A stretch of DNA of 64,000 bases from Candidatus Nanopelagicales bacterium (GTDB lineage: Bacteria > Actinomycetota > Actinomycetes > S36-B12): NCBI GenBank assembly GCA_018402235.1, contig JAGYJJ010000002.1, forward strand, positions 1 to 64,000. Direction: 5' to 3'. The translations under genes and the position numbers were made by a program. Below are positions 9,739 to 19,749 of the stretch, piece after piece (within the stretch, counting starts at the first letter, position 1; each line of letters starts with the position of its first letter). The notes below the pieces were generated by a model, which had not been told where the DNA came from, ran no database searches, and saw nothing but the letters and a program-made list of their open reading frames with translations.

Positions 9739-9978
9739 ATGCGGGTATCAGCTCATGACATCCATCAGGTGGTGGCTTTTGGACTTCCCGACGAACAGTG
9801 GGGGCAACGCGTATGCGTGGCGGTGGTGGGTTCCGTGAGCGAAGCACACGTGCGCGAATTCGCAGCGAAGGAGTTAGCGGGACCAAAGCGGCCAAAAACA
9901 TTTTTCATGGTCAAGGCGCTTCCGCAGACACATTCGGGCACAATCGATCGATCAGCGGTTCTTGCATTATTCGCATAA
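9739..9978 (+). pseudogene. C-terminal AMP-binding-enzyme fragment (acyl-CoA synthetase remnant)
   Basis: DIHQVVAFGLPDEQWGQRVCVAVVG...LAGPKRPKTFFMVKALPQTHSGTIDRSAVLALFA matches the end of the ANL superfamily C-domain only; no N-terminal domain upstream. Confidence 0.65.
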
Positions 9979-9990
9979 ACACCAGATATC

Positions 9991-10653
9991 GTGGCGATTG
10001 TGGCTGACTGGAAGAGGCGCATCGTTGTCGTGGAAGACGAAACGCTAGTGGCCACATTGGTTGCCGAAATACTCAAGCAGAACTCTTTTGAAGTTCAGAC
10101 CGCTCAGTCTGCAGCCGAAGCCCGTCAGGTGATCGCTTCCTTCGATCCCGACGCCGCGCTCATCGATATCCACCTAGGTGCTGGACCATCAGGTCTACAT
10201 CTGGGCCACGTTCTTCGACAGGCGCACCCTGAGATGGGAATCGTCTTCTTGAGTAGGTTCACCGACCCTGCCGTGGCCGGACTTCGGGAAGTGGATATTC
10301 CCGACGGCTGCGGATTCATTGCCAAGGAGCAGGTGACGGATGCCAACGTGCTAACCGAGGCGCTGAACTCGGCTCTTCGCGGCGAAGTTGTGATCGAAGG
10401 ACGAACCGATAGCCCGCTGGGTCAATTAACGCCTACCCAGAGCGAGATCTTGCGTATGGCTGCCACGGGAATGACGAATGCTGCGATTGCCAAGCATCGA
10501 AACACCAGCGAACGAACTGTCGAAATGCGCTTGAAGTCTGTCTATGCCGCACTCGGCATTGTGGTGACGTCCGATGTGAATCCGCGGGTGGAAGCCGCGC
10601 GGCAGTACATCGAGGCAGCTGGAGTACCGGAGCATGTCGGACCCCCTGTCTGA
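9991..10653 (+). CDS. LuxR-type response regulator
   Basis: Receiver domain RRIVVVEDETLVATLVAEIL...AALIDIHL and HTH LTPTQSEILRMAATGMTNAAIAKHRNTSERTVEMRLKSVY; GTG start. Confidence 0.85.
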   Translation: MAIVADWKRRIVVVEDETLVATLVAEILKQNSFEVQTAQSAAEARQVIASFDPDAALIDIHLGAGPSGLHLGHVLRQAHPEMGIVFLSRFTDPAVAGLREVDIPDGCGFIAKEQVTDANVLTEALNSALRGEVVIEGRTDSPLGQLTPTQSEILRMAATGMTNAAIAKHRNTSERTVEMRLKSVYAALGIVVTSDVNPRVEAARQYIEAAGVPEHVGPPV

Positions 10654-12416
10654 GCGGTTTCCAGGTGAACGCATCGGGCTTCGAGCCCGGCTTGCTGATC
10701 CACGTCTGGTCTCCTGGCCGACTTTCGTCATCAGCAGCGTGCTGCTCACCTACGAAATCTGGCTGCACGGATTTTTCGTCTTCGCTCTGACGCAGTTTCT
10801 CGTGTTCGCGTGGCTCGCGGCCGCTCGATGGATGTACTTGCGTCGGCGCTATGCGACTCACCACGCCTGGGTGATGGTCGTAACGATTGTCTCTGCGAGC
10901 CTGTTCGGAGCAGTGATTGTTCAACTTCTCCTGGCCGAATCGACCGCAGTCGTCACGGTGGATGGCGCTTTCGCCCGCATGATCGTCATCCCCGCCGCTG
11001 GCCTGTTGAGTGTCTCGCTCATCGATTACCGAAACAACGTACGTGAACTGCGATCCACAACCATTGCCCTCGAAGCTACCCGCGACACCGGTCTTGCTTC
11101 GCTGGCCTCCGCTCGCCAGAACATCGTCGATCAAGTTCGAGCAAGCTTGGAAGGCCGTGTGGACGAATTTTGGGAAGCCAACCCCCGCGCTGCGGCCGAT
11201 GAACTCGCATCCTTGGCGCAGGAAACCGTTCGACCCCTCAGCCACGAACTTGCCGCCACCACGCCGGACTTCACTCCCCTGTTACCTCAAGCCCAGCGGC
11301 TGCGCTGGTCGGCTGTGCTGTCCGAAGTGGCGGGCCGCCCCCTGATCGTGCCGTGGTTGATGGCGTTAGCCGTCACACTCATGAGCATCCGCTTCACCCT
11401 CGCTGAGTCCGACGCCGGGCAGAGCACGGCGGCCGGCGACGTAGGGCCGGTCACCGTCTCCGTCAACGTCGAATCCCTCGCCTCATCCTTCGCATTCTTG
11501 TTTGCGGTTTTCCTGTCGGTGTGGCTCTTCTCAGTGCTGGCAGTACGGATAAGTCGACCGGTCCTAACCCGTGTCTCTGGCGGCATGCGTTGGGTCGTTA
11601 TCGCCGCGAGCGTGGTTGGTATTGGCCTAGGTCTGCAGCTGATCTTGATCGCCGTGCCGGTCTTGCCCGGCCCGCTTGCGAGCATCGACACCGATCCCAT
11701 CGGGCGGTTCTGGGCGTTCGCACCCGTCGTGGTGATCGCTTTGGTTTTGGCTATTGCCCGAACAATCTCCTTCGCGCGCGCCTCAGTTCTTGACGAACTG
11801 AGGGCTATCAACAATGAATTGACATGGGAGGTCGCACGTATCCGCCTAAACCTGTGGGCGCAACAACGCCAATTCGCCCAAGCGATTCATGGCCCACTGC
11901 AAGCCGCCATCACCTCCAGCGCTCTCCTGCTTGGCCAGTCAGGCGATGTCGATCGCGCTGGTGCTATCGAGGCGGCACGCAATCGAATCACGTCAGCACT
12001 CGATCGAGTGACCGGCCACGAGGAACCCGCGGCGGACTGGACAACGGGGCTAGCGGAGATCGAACTCACGTGGGCGGGTGTCTGCGAAGTCGCGGCGAGT
12101 GTTGACGCCGCTGCAGCACGCATGCTCGACCGCGACGACACGTGCCGACAGGCGGCAGTCATGGTGATGGGCGAGTCGGTGGCGAATTCGGCCATTCACG
12201 GCAGGCAACGCGGGTCGACGTCTATGTCGACATGGTGCACGAACGATTCATTCGAATCACGCTCAACGACAACGGTCAAGGAATCGACGCCGCAGCGAAC
12301 ACAGGCTTAGGAAGTGCAATCTTGGACGACACCTGCGGCGAGTGGGAGCTGAATAACACAGGCCACGGCGCGAGACTCACTGCCGTTTTGGCCGCAGTAT
12401 CGCCGGTTCTCGCATA
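10634..12416 (+). pseudogene. Membrane sensor histidine kinase-like protein, frameshifted at about 12200 in the ATPase domain
   Basis: ORF 10634..12310 carries TM blocks and VMVMGESVANSAIHG (N-box-like); ATRVDVYVDMVHERFIRITLNDNGQGIDAAANTGLGSAILDD continues in another frame (ORF 12142..12417). Confidence 0.75.
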
Positions 12417-12436
12417 GTCGCGTCGCCGGTATCCGA

Positions 12437-12791
12437 TCAATCCAAGCGAAGGTGCACACGCAGCGCGTCATCTACGCGCCGCATATCCGAAGCGGACAGA
12501 AAACCCAGGCGGTCTTGGATTCGATGAGTTGAGATCGAGCGCACTTGCTCTGCCTGTGCTTTGGACTCCGCATTCTCGAGCGAAGGGGACCGGTCAACGG
12601 TCACGAGAGCCTGAAAGGGGTGGGCTGGGCTGCTGCTGGACGTGAGCGGCACGACCGTGACAACGCCCGCGTGGCGTAGCGCGGCGGCGTTGGCGCCGTT
12701 ATTACTGACGATAACGACGGGGCGAACTTTGTTCGCTTCTGTGCCCAACCGCCGGCTCGAGATCAGCCCAGTAGACCTCACCACGAAGCAC
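12437..12791 (-). pseudogene. mazF: MazF/PemK-type toxin with one-base frameshift near 12745
   Basis: GTG start at 12791 gives VLRGEVYWADLEPAVG in one frame and TEANKVRPVVIVSNNGANAAALRHAGVVTVVPLTSS in another; an extra G separates them. Confidence 0.75.
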
Positions 12792-12802
12792 CGTCGGCTC
12801 GC

Positions 12803-13057
12803 TTAACGATCAGCACGAGAGCTGTCGCAAGCATCGCTCTCGTCCAATCCGTCCCCCGCCACCGACTCCCACACATCGCTGTGTCCACTGTCGCGCCATT
12901 CCGTGAACGCCTGTGCATACGCGTCTTCCAAACCCTCGTCCCGAAGCGCGCGAACCGCGACCGCCACGGCAGCAGATCGAGATCCCTTGTTGTGCCGCGA
13001 CGCGTACTCATCTAAAAACGCGACATCCTCTGAGTCCAGACTCACGCTGATCTTCAC
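12803..13057 (-). CDS. RHH-like antitoxin partner of the MazF toxin
   Basis: MKISVSLDSEDVAFLDEYASRHNKGSRSAAVAVAVRALRDEGLEDAYAQAF; immediately upstream of mazF. Confidence 0.78.
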   Translation of the reverse strand: MKISVSLDSEDVAFLDEYASRHNKGSRSAAVAVAVRALRDEGLEDAYAQAFTEWRDSGHSDVWESVAGDGLDESDACDSSRADR

Positions 13058-13200
13058 TCCTTCATGCTACTGCGGTAGGAATGATTTCCTACCTTCAGAC
13101 CTCGCTGTGGTGACCATCTCCGAGACTGGCGCATAACATCTGCCCACGGAACCGACAGGGAAGTCGTTGTGGATGCCGTGATCACCGTCTGTGGAAAGCG

Positions 13201-14611
13201 TCAGCGCGTGGAAGCGCCGGACTGACGTGTGCCTCCGGCGGCGCGGGCAAGAGCCTCGGCGATCTGTTCGATACCGGCTTCGTCGTCGGGCAGTTGACCC
13301 GTGGTGATGCGAATGCCGCTGCCAGTTTGCCCGGACTCCGGGCCGACGATGAACGGGCTGCCGGGGGCAACTCGAATTCCCGAAGCAGCCAGCGTGATCA
13401 AAGCATTTCGCTCATCCTCAACCGGGATCCACACGTTGATGCCATCGCCGGGGCTGGTGTCCACGGCGCGGTCTTTCAGGTGCTCGCGCAACACGGTGCC
13501 ACGTCGCGCGTAGGCGATCCGGGCCTGGCGAACCTGCTCCTGCGGATCTTCATGCGTGAGCAGATCGAGGAGAACTGCCTGCAGTAAGCGACTGGTCCAT
13601 CCCGGACCGAGCATCCGGCGGGCGATGATCGGATCGATCACCTCAGCGGCTCCCCCGATCGCTGCGATGCGCAGGTCAGGGGCCATGCGATTTGGAATAG
13701 CTACGGATATGCACGCATCGCTCGGGTAGAAATTGGCCGATGCTGACGTCGTCGGCGATGGAGATATCCCCACAGTGATCATCCTCGATCACCCATGCGC
13801 GACTGCCCGCGAGCACCTCCGCAAGTTGACTAGAGCGAAGCCGCGTCATGGACGTACCAGTGGGGTTTTGCGCCCGGGGTTGCACAAAAACCGCCACTGG
13901 CGCCGCCTGCAAAGCCCCGGTGAGGTCGTTGGGGACGATGCCCTGCTCATCCATCGGGACCGCGATGATCTCCGCGCCGGCCCGCTCGAGCATGTCGATC
14001 AGCGGCGGAAAGCCCGGAGACTCCATCACCACTCGATCCCCGAGGCCCACCACCTGGTCAACCACGCGGGATAGGGCATCGAGGGCGCCATCGAGCACGG
14101 TCAGCCGCTGGGGCCGAAACGGCCACGACGCCTCGAGGTGCTCGCGCAGTGCCGGCAGGACAGGTTCATCGAGATAACTCGAAGTCCAGGCGGTGGCTCC
14201 GGCGGAAAATCTCTCGACGGCCTCATGCAACGCAGGCAAAAGAGCGGGGTCCGGGGTTCCGGTTGACAGATCCATGGCAGCGTCCTGCGTGGGCGCTCCG
14301 CCGATACCGAGGTAACGGGTGGGGCGCGTGGGTTCGGCGACGTCGCGCACGAAGGTTCCGGCCCGCCCCCGGGCCTGGATCGCACCAACGGCACCGAGGG
14401 CCTGCCAGGCCTCGGAAACGGTCGCCGGACTCACGTTGATCGCTACCGCAAGTTCTCGAACAGTGGGCAAGCGGTCTCCTGGCGCGAGGGATCCAGCCCG
14501 GATCATCCGATGGACGGCCGCCGCGATACCCCGAGGCGAACGATCCTCGATGAACGGCACCACATCGGCCGCCGGCACGAGGGTGCCGGAGGCGGGAATG
14601 GAGACCGTCAC
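13201..14611 (-). pseudogene. MocR-type (GntR-HTH + aminotransferase-like) regulator, frameshifted at 13679-13682
   Basis: GDRLPTVRELAVAINVSPATVSEAWQALGAVGAIQARGRAGTFV; HIRSYSKSHGP ends at a stop, DLRIAAIGGAAEVID... resumes in ORF 13201..13782. Confidence 0.85.
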
Positions 14612-14635
14612 GCGTTCGCCTTCCGCCGGTAACAA

Positions 14636-14660
14636 GTTTGTTAAACCGGTGTTGTAACAC
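14636..14660. promoter_or_regulatory. Two adjacent small inverted repeats (candidate operator) in the mocR / ureidopropionase intergenic region
   Basis: GTTTGTTAAAC (14636-14646) and GTGTTGTAACAC (14649-14660) between divergent genes. Confidence 0.4.
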
Positions 14661-14741
14661 AATGTTTAGCGTCTAGGGTGCGAAATCACAAATAGATGAG
14701 GGAGCCTGGCGGCAGGCTCCCCGAGGCAGGCAGGAGACCCC

Positions 14742-15578
14742 ATGAGCGTCGTGCGCGCCGCGTTGGTGCAAACCGATTGGACCGGCGATAAAGAATCCAT
14801 GATCGTCAAGCACGAGGAATACGCCCGTGAGGCCGCAGCCCAGGGCACCCAGGTCATCTGCTTCCAAGAACTGTTCTACGGCCCGTACTTCTGCCAGGTT
14901 CAAGACACCAAGTTCTACGAGTACGCCGAGGCAGTTCCCGGCCCGATCGTCGAGCGCTTCCAGGCACTCGCACGCGAACTCAACATGGTGATGGTGCTGC
15001 CGATGTACGAGGATGCTGGCCCCGGGTTCCTCTACAACACCGCAGCGGTTCTCGATGCCGACGGCTCCTACCTAGGTAAGTACCGCAAGCAACACATTCC
15101 GCACGTGAACGGCTTTTGGGAGAAGTTCTACTTCCGCCCGGGCAACGGCGGGTACCCCGTCTTCGACACAGCGGTCGGCAAGGTGGGCGTGTACATCTGC
15201 TACGACCGGCACTTCCCCGAAGGCTGGCGTGCGCTGGGATTGAACGGTGCGCAGATCGTGTTCAACCCCTCGGCCACCTCGCGCGGTCTGTCGCAGTACC
15301 TGTGGGGCATCGAGCAGCCTGCCGCGGCCGTTGCCAACGAGTATTACGTCGGCGCTATCAATCGGGTGGGTGTTGAGCCACTGGGCGACGACGACTTCTA
15401 CGGCCAGTCCTACTTCGTCGACCCCGAAGGCAACTACGTAGGCGACAAGGGCGACGCCTACAAGTCCGAGTTGATCGTGCGTGATTTGGACCTGGAGTTG
15501 ATCACTACCGTCCGAAACCGCTGGGCGTTCTACCGAGATCGTCGTCCGGATGCGTACGACGACCTCGTTCGGCCATAG
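14742..15578 (+). CDS. Beta-ureidopropionase / N-carbamoyl amidohydrolase (nitrilase superfamily)
   Basis: Glu-Lys-Cys triad contexts CFQELF, YRKQHIPH, VYICYDRHFPEGWRALGLNGAQI. Confidence 0.88.
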   Translation: MSVVRAALVQTDWTGDKESMIVKHEEYAREAAAQGTQVICFQELFYGPYFCQVQDTKFYEYAEAVPGPIVERFQALARELNMVMVLPMYEDAGPGFLYNTAAVLDADGSYLGKYRKQHIPHVNGFWEKFYFRPGNGGYPVFDTAVGKVGVYICYDRHFPEGWRALGLNGAQIVFNPSATSRGLSQYLWGIEQPAAAVANEYYVGAINRVGVEPLGDDDFYGQSYFVDPEGNYVGDKGDAYKSELIVRDLDLELITTVRNRWAFYRDRRPDAYDDLVRP

Positions 15579-15644
15579 TGGTCGGTAACAGTTGAGGCAA
15601 GCGTTCACCGCAGGCGGGCGTGCAGGCGAGCAGGAGGAGAAGCC

Positions 15645-17063
15645 ATGACCATCTTGATCAAGAACGGAAGCGTCGTTTCCTCAACGGGCGTGATTCAGGC
15701 CGATGTTCTCATCGACGGTGAGACCATCGCTGCCGTCTTCGCTCCCGGAGATACGTCTTTGGGATCAAACCTGGAGGCCACTGCCGATCAGGTCTTCGAC
15801 GCCCGCGGGAAGTACGTCATCCCCGGCGGGTTGGATGTGCACACGCACATGGAGTTGCCCTTCGGCGGCACGTTCGCCTCGGACACTTTCGAGACCGGCA
15901 CGCGTGCTGCCGCGTGGGGAGGCACCACCACCATCATCGACTTCGCGGTGCAAAAGTTCGGTGAGCGCGTGCAAGATTCCCTCGCCGCCTGGCACGCGAA
16001 AGCCGACGGCCAGTGCGCAATCGACTACGGCTTCCACCAGATCATCGGCGGCGTGGACGACGATTCACTCAAGGCGATGGATGAACTCGTCAACGAAGGC
16101 ATCACCAGCTTCAAACTCTTCATGGCCTACCCAGGTGTCTTCTACAGCGACGACGGTCAAATCCTGCGGGCCATGCAAACCGCGGCGAATAACGGTTCGA
16201 CCATCATGATGCACGCTGAGAACGGCATCGCGATCGACGTGCTCGTTCAGCAGGCGCTGGCCGAAGGCAAGACCGACCCGAAATACCACAGCCTCACCCG
16301 CCCCTGGGAAACCGAAGCAGAGGCGACTAACCGCGCGATCATGCTCGCGAAGATGACCGGCACCCCGCTGTACATCGTGCACATGTCCGCCAAGCAGGCC
16401 GTGCAGGTAGTCCAGCAGGCACGCGATGAAGCATTGAACGTATTCGGCGAGACCTGCCCGCAGTACCTCTACCTCTCGCTTGAAGATCACCTCTCCCAAC
16501 CAGGCTTCGAGGGCGCAAAATGGGTCTGCTCCACGCCGCTTCGCTCGAAGGCCGAGCACCATCAACAAGAACTGTGGCGCTACCTGCGCACCAATGACCT
16601 CTCGATTGTCTCCACCGACCATTGTCCGTTCTGCATGAAGGAGCAAAAGGAACTCGGCGTGGGCGACTTCTCTAAGATCCCCAACGGCATCGGTTCGGTC
16701 GAGCACCGCATGGATCTGATCTACCAAGGCGTGGTGGACGGTCAGATCACCCTGGAGCGCTGGGTCGAGATCACCGCCACAACCCCGGCGCGTATGTTCG
16801 GGTTATACCCCCGCAAGGGAGTCATCGCACCAGGATCCGATGCCGACGTCGTCATCTACGATCCAGCTGGTCGAACCGAGATCGGGTACGAGAAGACCCA
16901 TCACATGAACATGGATCACTCCGCTTGGGAAGGCTTCAACATCGACGGACACGTCGATACGGTCATTTCCCGCGGAACCGTGGTGGTGGACAACAACGAG
17001 TACCTCGGCACCAAGGGCCACGGCAAGTACTTGAAGCGAGGCATGAACCAGTACCTGGTCTAG
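15645..17063 (+). CDS. Dihydropyrimidinase / D-hydantoinase
   Basis: KYVIPGGLDVHTHMELPFGGTFASDTFETGTRAAAWGGTTTIIDF, MMHAENG, STDHCPF metal-site motifs. Confidence 0.92.
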   Translation: MTILIKNGSVVSSTGVIQADVLIDGETIAAVFAPGDTSLGSNLEATADQVFDARGKYVIPGGLDVHTHMELPFGGTFASDTFETGTRAAAWGGTTTIIDFAVQKFGERVQDSLAAWHAKADGQCAIDYGFHQIIGGVDDDSLKAMDELVNEGITSFKLFMAYPGVFYSDDGQILRAMQTAANNGSTIMMHAENGIAIDVLVQQALAEGKTDPKYHSLTRPWETEAEATNRAIMLAKMTGTPLYIVHMSAKQAVQVVQQARDEALNVFGETCPQYLYLSLEDHLSQPGFEGAKWVCSTPLRSKAEHHQQELWRYLRTNDLSIVSTDHCPFCMKEQKELGVGDFSKIPNGIGSVEHRMDLIYQGVVDGQITLERWVEITATTPARMFGLYPRKGVIAPGSDADVVIYDPAGRTEIGYEKTHHMNMDHSAWEGFNIDGHVDTVISRGTVVVDNNEYLGTKGHGKYLKRGMNQYLV

Positions 17064-17131
17064 TAGCCGCGAATCTCCAGCCAACAGGGCTGACCCGCAC
17101 ACAAGAAAAGACGAGACAAGGGAGAAAGACG

Positions 17132-18619
17132 TTGCGCACCATCAATCACTGGATCGACGGCAAGGAAGTTCCGGCATCCTCAGGGAACTTCGGACCGGTG
17201 TTCAACCCGGCCACCGGCGAGCAGCAAGCGCAGGTCGGTTTTGCCACCGTTGCCGACGTCGATACCGCGGTCGCCAATGCCAAAGAAGCGTTCGCCACCT
17301 GGCGCAAGGCGTCACTGTCGCGTCGCGCCGAGGTGATGTTCCGCTTCCACGAACTTGTCGTTCAAAACCGCGACACGATCGCCAACCTGCTGTCCTCCGA
17401 GCACGGCAAGGTGCCCTCAGATGCCGCCGGTGAGTTGGCACGCGGAATCGAGAACATCGAGTTCGCCTGCGGCATTCCACAACTCATGAAGGGCGGCTTC
17501 TCCGAGCAGGCTTCGACTGGCGTCGACGTCTACTCGATCCGCCAGCCGCTCGGCGTGGTGGCCGGCATCACGCCGTTCAACTTCCCAGCCATGGTGCCGA
17601 TGTGGATGTTCGCCAATGCGATCGCCACCGGCAACACCTTCATTCTCAAACCGAGCGAGAAGGACCCATCGGTTTCGTTGTTCATGGCCGAGTTGCTCAA
17701 GCAAGCTGGGCTGCCTGACGGTGTGTTCAATGTGGTGCACGGCGACAAGGTGGCGGTGGATCGCATCCTGGAGCACCCGGATATCACCGCCGTCTCCTTC
17801 GTTGGCTCCACCCCGATCGCGAAGTACATCTACTCGACCGGCACCGCCAACGGTAAGCGTGTCCAAGCCCTCGGTGGCGCAAAAAACCACATGGTGGTTC
17901 TCCCCGACGCCGATATCGACATGGCGGCCGATGCGGCTGTGAGCGCGGGCTATGGCTCTGCGGGCGAGCGCTGCATGGCTATCTCGGTCGTGGTAGCCGT
18001 AGGCGATGTGGGCGACAAACTCGTTGATGCGATCGCCGCGCGCCTACCCAAGTTGAAGGTGGGCCCCGGCACCGACCCCGATGCCGAGATGGGTCCGCTG
18101 ATCACCCGCGAGCACCGCGACAAGGTTGCCTCCTACGTTGAGGGCGCTCCTGCGGAAGGTGCGAGCGTGATCGTGGACGGCCGCGATAACGATCTTCCCA
18201 AGGAAGGTTTCTTCCTTGCGCCGTCGTTGATCGACAAGGTAAAGCCAGGCATGAAGGCCTACGACGACGAAATCTTCGGACCGGTCCTCTCGGTTACCCG
18301 AGTCAACACCTACGAAGATGCAGTGACATTAATCAACGATCACGAATACGGAAACGGCACCGCGATCTTCACCCGCGATGGTGGCGCCGCTCGTCAGTTC
18401 CAGTTCGACATCCAGGTCGGAATGGTGGGCATCAACGTGCCCATCCCTGTCCCAGTCGCCTACTACAGCTTCGGCGGATGGAAGGCATCACTGTTTGGTG
18501 ATTCCAACATGTACGGCCCAGCCGGGATCGACTTCTACACCCGAACCAAGACGGTCACCTCGCGCTGGCCCGACCCGGCTACCTCGTCCGTTGATCTCGG
18601 CTTCCCGCAGACGCGCTAG
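17132..18619 (+). CDS. mmsA: (Methyl)malonate-semialdehyde dehydrogenase (CoA-acylating)
   Basis: TINHWIDGKEVPASSGNFGPVFNPATGE, GVVAGITPFNFPAMVPMWMFANAIATGN, GGAKNHMVVLPDAD, GSAGERCMAIS; TTG start with AGGGAGAAAG RBS. Confidence 0.9.
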   Translation: MRTINHWIDGKEVPASSGNFGPVFNPATGEQQAQVGFATVADVDTAVANAKEAFATWRKASLSRRAEVMFRFHELVVQNRDTIANLLSSEHGKVPSDAAGELARGIENIEFACGIPQLMKGGFSEQASTGVDVYSIRQPLGVVAGITPFNFPAMVPMWMFANAIATGNTFILKPSEKDPSVSLFMAELLKQAGLPDGVFNVVHGDKVAVDRILEHPDITAVSFVGSTPIAKYIYSTGTANGKRVQALGGAKNHMVVLPDADIDMAADAAVSAGYGSAGERCMAISVVVAVGDVGDKLVDAIAARLPKLKVGPGTDPDAEMGPLITREHRDKVASYVEGAPAEGASVIVDGRDNDLPKEGFFLAPSLIDKVKPGMKAYDDEIFGPVLSVTRVNTYEDAVTLINDHEYGNGTAIFTRDGGAARQFQFDIQVGMVGINVPIPVPVAYYSFGGWKASLFGDSNMYGPAGIDFYTRTKTVTSRWPDPATSSVDLGFPQTR

Positions 18620-18673
18620 CCGCACTACCCCTAGGCGCGTGCGCGCCTCATCGAATCGAAAAAGGAGTTCATC

Positions 18674-19702
18674 ATGGATGTTGGCGTCGTACTGCAGTGC
18701 ACTCCCCCGGCATCACGCGTGGTCGATTTGGCTCGACGTGCCGAGACTTACGGGTTCACCTACGTATGGACCTTCGATTCACACATCCTGTGGGAAGAGC
18801 CGTACGTCATCTACAGCAAGATCTTGGACGAAACTCGCAAGGTGATCGTCGGGCCAATGGTCACCAACCCCGCCACCCGCGACATCACCGTTACCGCGTC
18901 GGTATTCGCAACGCTGAACGAGATGTACGGCAACCGGACCGTGATCGGTATCGGTCGCGGCGACTCCGCGGTGCGTGTCACCAATGGCAAGCCGGTCACC
19001 GTTGCGGAGTTGCGCCAGGCCGTCGTGGACATCAAGGGGCTGGTAAACGGCGAGGCGATCGATTACAAGGGCAACGACCTTCGTCTGCCCTGGGCGCTCG
19101 ACAGCAGGACCGACGTATGGGTGGCCGCCTACGGCCCCAAGGTGCTCGCACTCACCGGCGAGGTGGGCGACGGCTTCATCCTGCAACTAGCCGATCCATC
19201 GATCGCCGAGTGGACCATCAAGGCCGTGCGCGAGGCTGCTGCAGCAGCAGGACGCAATCCAGACGACGTCTACATCTGCGTGGCCGCACCCGCCTACATA
19301 ACCGACGGCTCCCCCGAACAGCATGCTCACGCGGTCGATCAGTTGCGGTGGTTTGGCGGCATGGTCGGCAACCACGTAGCAGACATCGTTGAGCGCTACG
19401 GCGATTCTGGTGCGGTCCCCCAGGCGCTCACCGATTACATCAAGGGACGTCAAGGCTACGACTACAACCAGCATGGACAGGCGGGCAATACCCACACCGA
19501 CTTCGTCCCCGATGAGATCGTCGAGCGCTTTTGCATCATCGGTACGCCGGAGCAGCACGTCGCTCGCTTGGAGGAATTGAAGGCACTCGGTGTGGACCAG
19601 TTCGCTGTCTATCTTCAACACGATGACAAGGACCACACGATGGCTCAGTACGGAGAAAAGGTCATACCGGAAGTCCAAGAAACGGTACTCGCCAAGTCCT
19701 AG
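18674..19702 (+). CDS. LLM-class (FMN/F420-type) oxidoreductase of the pyrimidine/hydantoin cluster
   Basis: Luciferase-like TIM barrel: RAETYGFTYVWTFDSHILWEEPYV...TVIGIGRGDSAVRVTNGKP...DVWVAAYGPKVLALTGEVGDGFIL. Confidence 0.85.
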   Translation: MDVGVVLQCTPPASRVVDLARRAETYGFTYVWTFDSHILWEEPYVIYSKILDETRKVIVGPMVTNPATRDITVTASVFATLNEMYGNRTVIGIGRGDSAVRVTNGKPVTVAELRQAVVDIKGLVNGEAIDYKGNDLRLPWALDSRTDVWVAAYGPKVLALTGEVGDGFILQLADPSIAEWTIKAVREAAAAAGRNPDDVYICVAAPAYITDGSPEQHAHAVDQLRWFGGMVGNHVADIVERYGDSGAVPQALTDYIKGRQGYDYNQHGQAGNTHTDFVPDEIVERFCIIGTPEQHVARLEELKALGVDQFAVYLQHDDKDHTMAQYGEKVIPEVQETVLAKS

Positions 19703-19749
19703 TAGCCAAATTCACAAAGGGCACGGATCACTACCAAGGAGAAACACAC

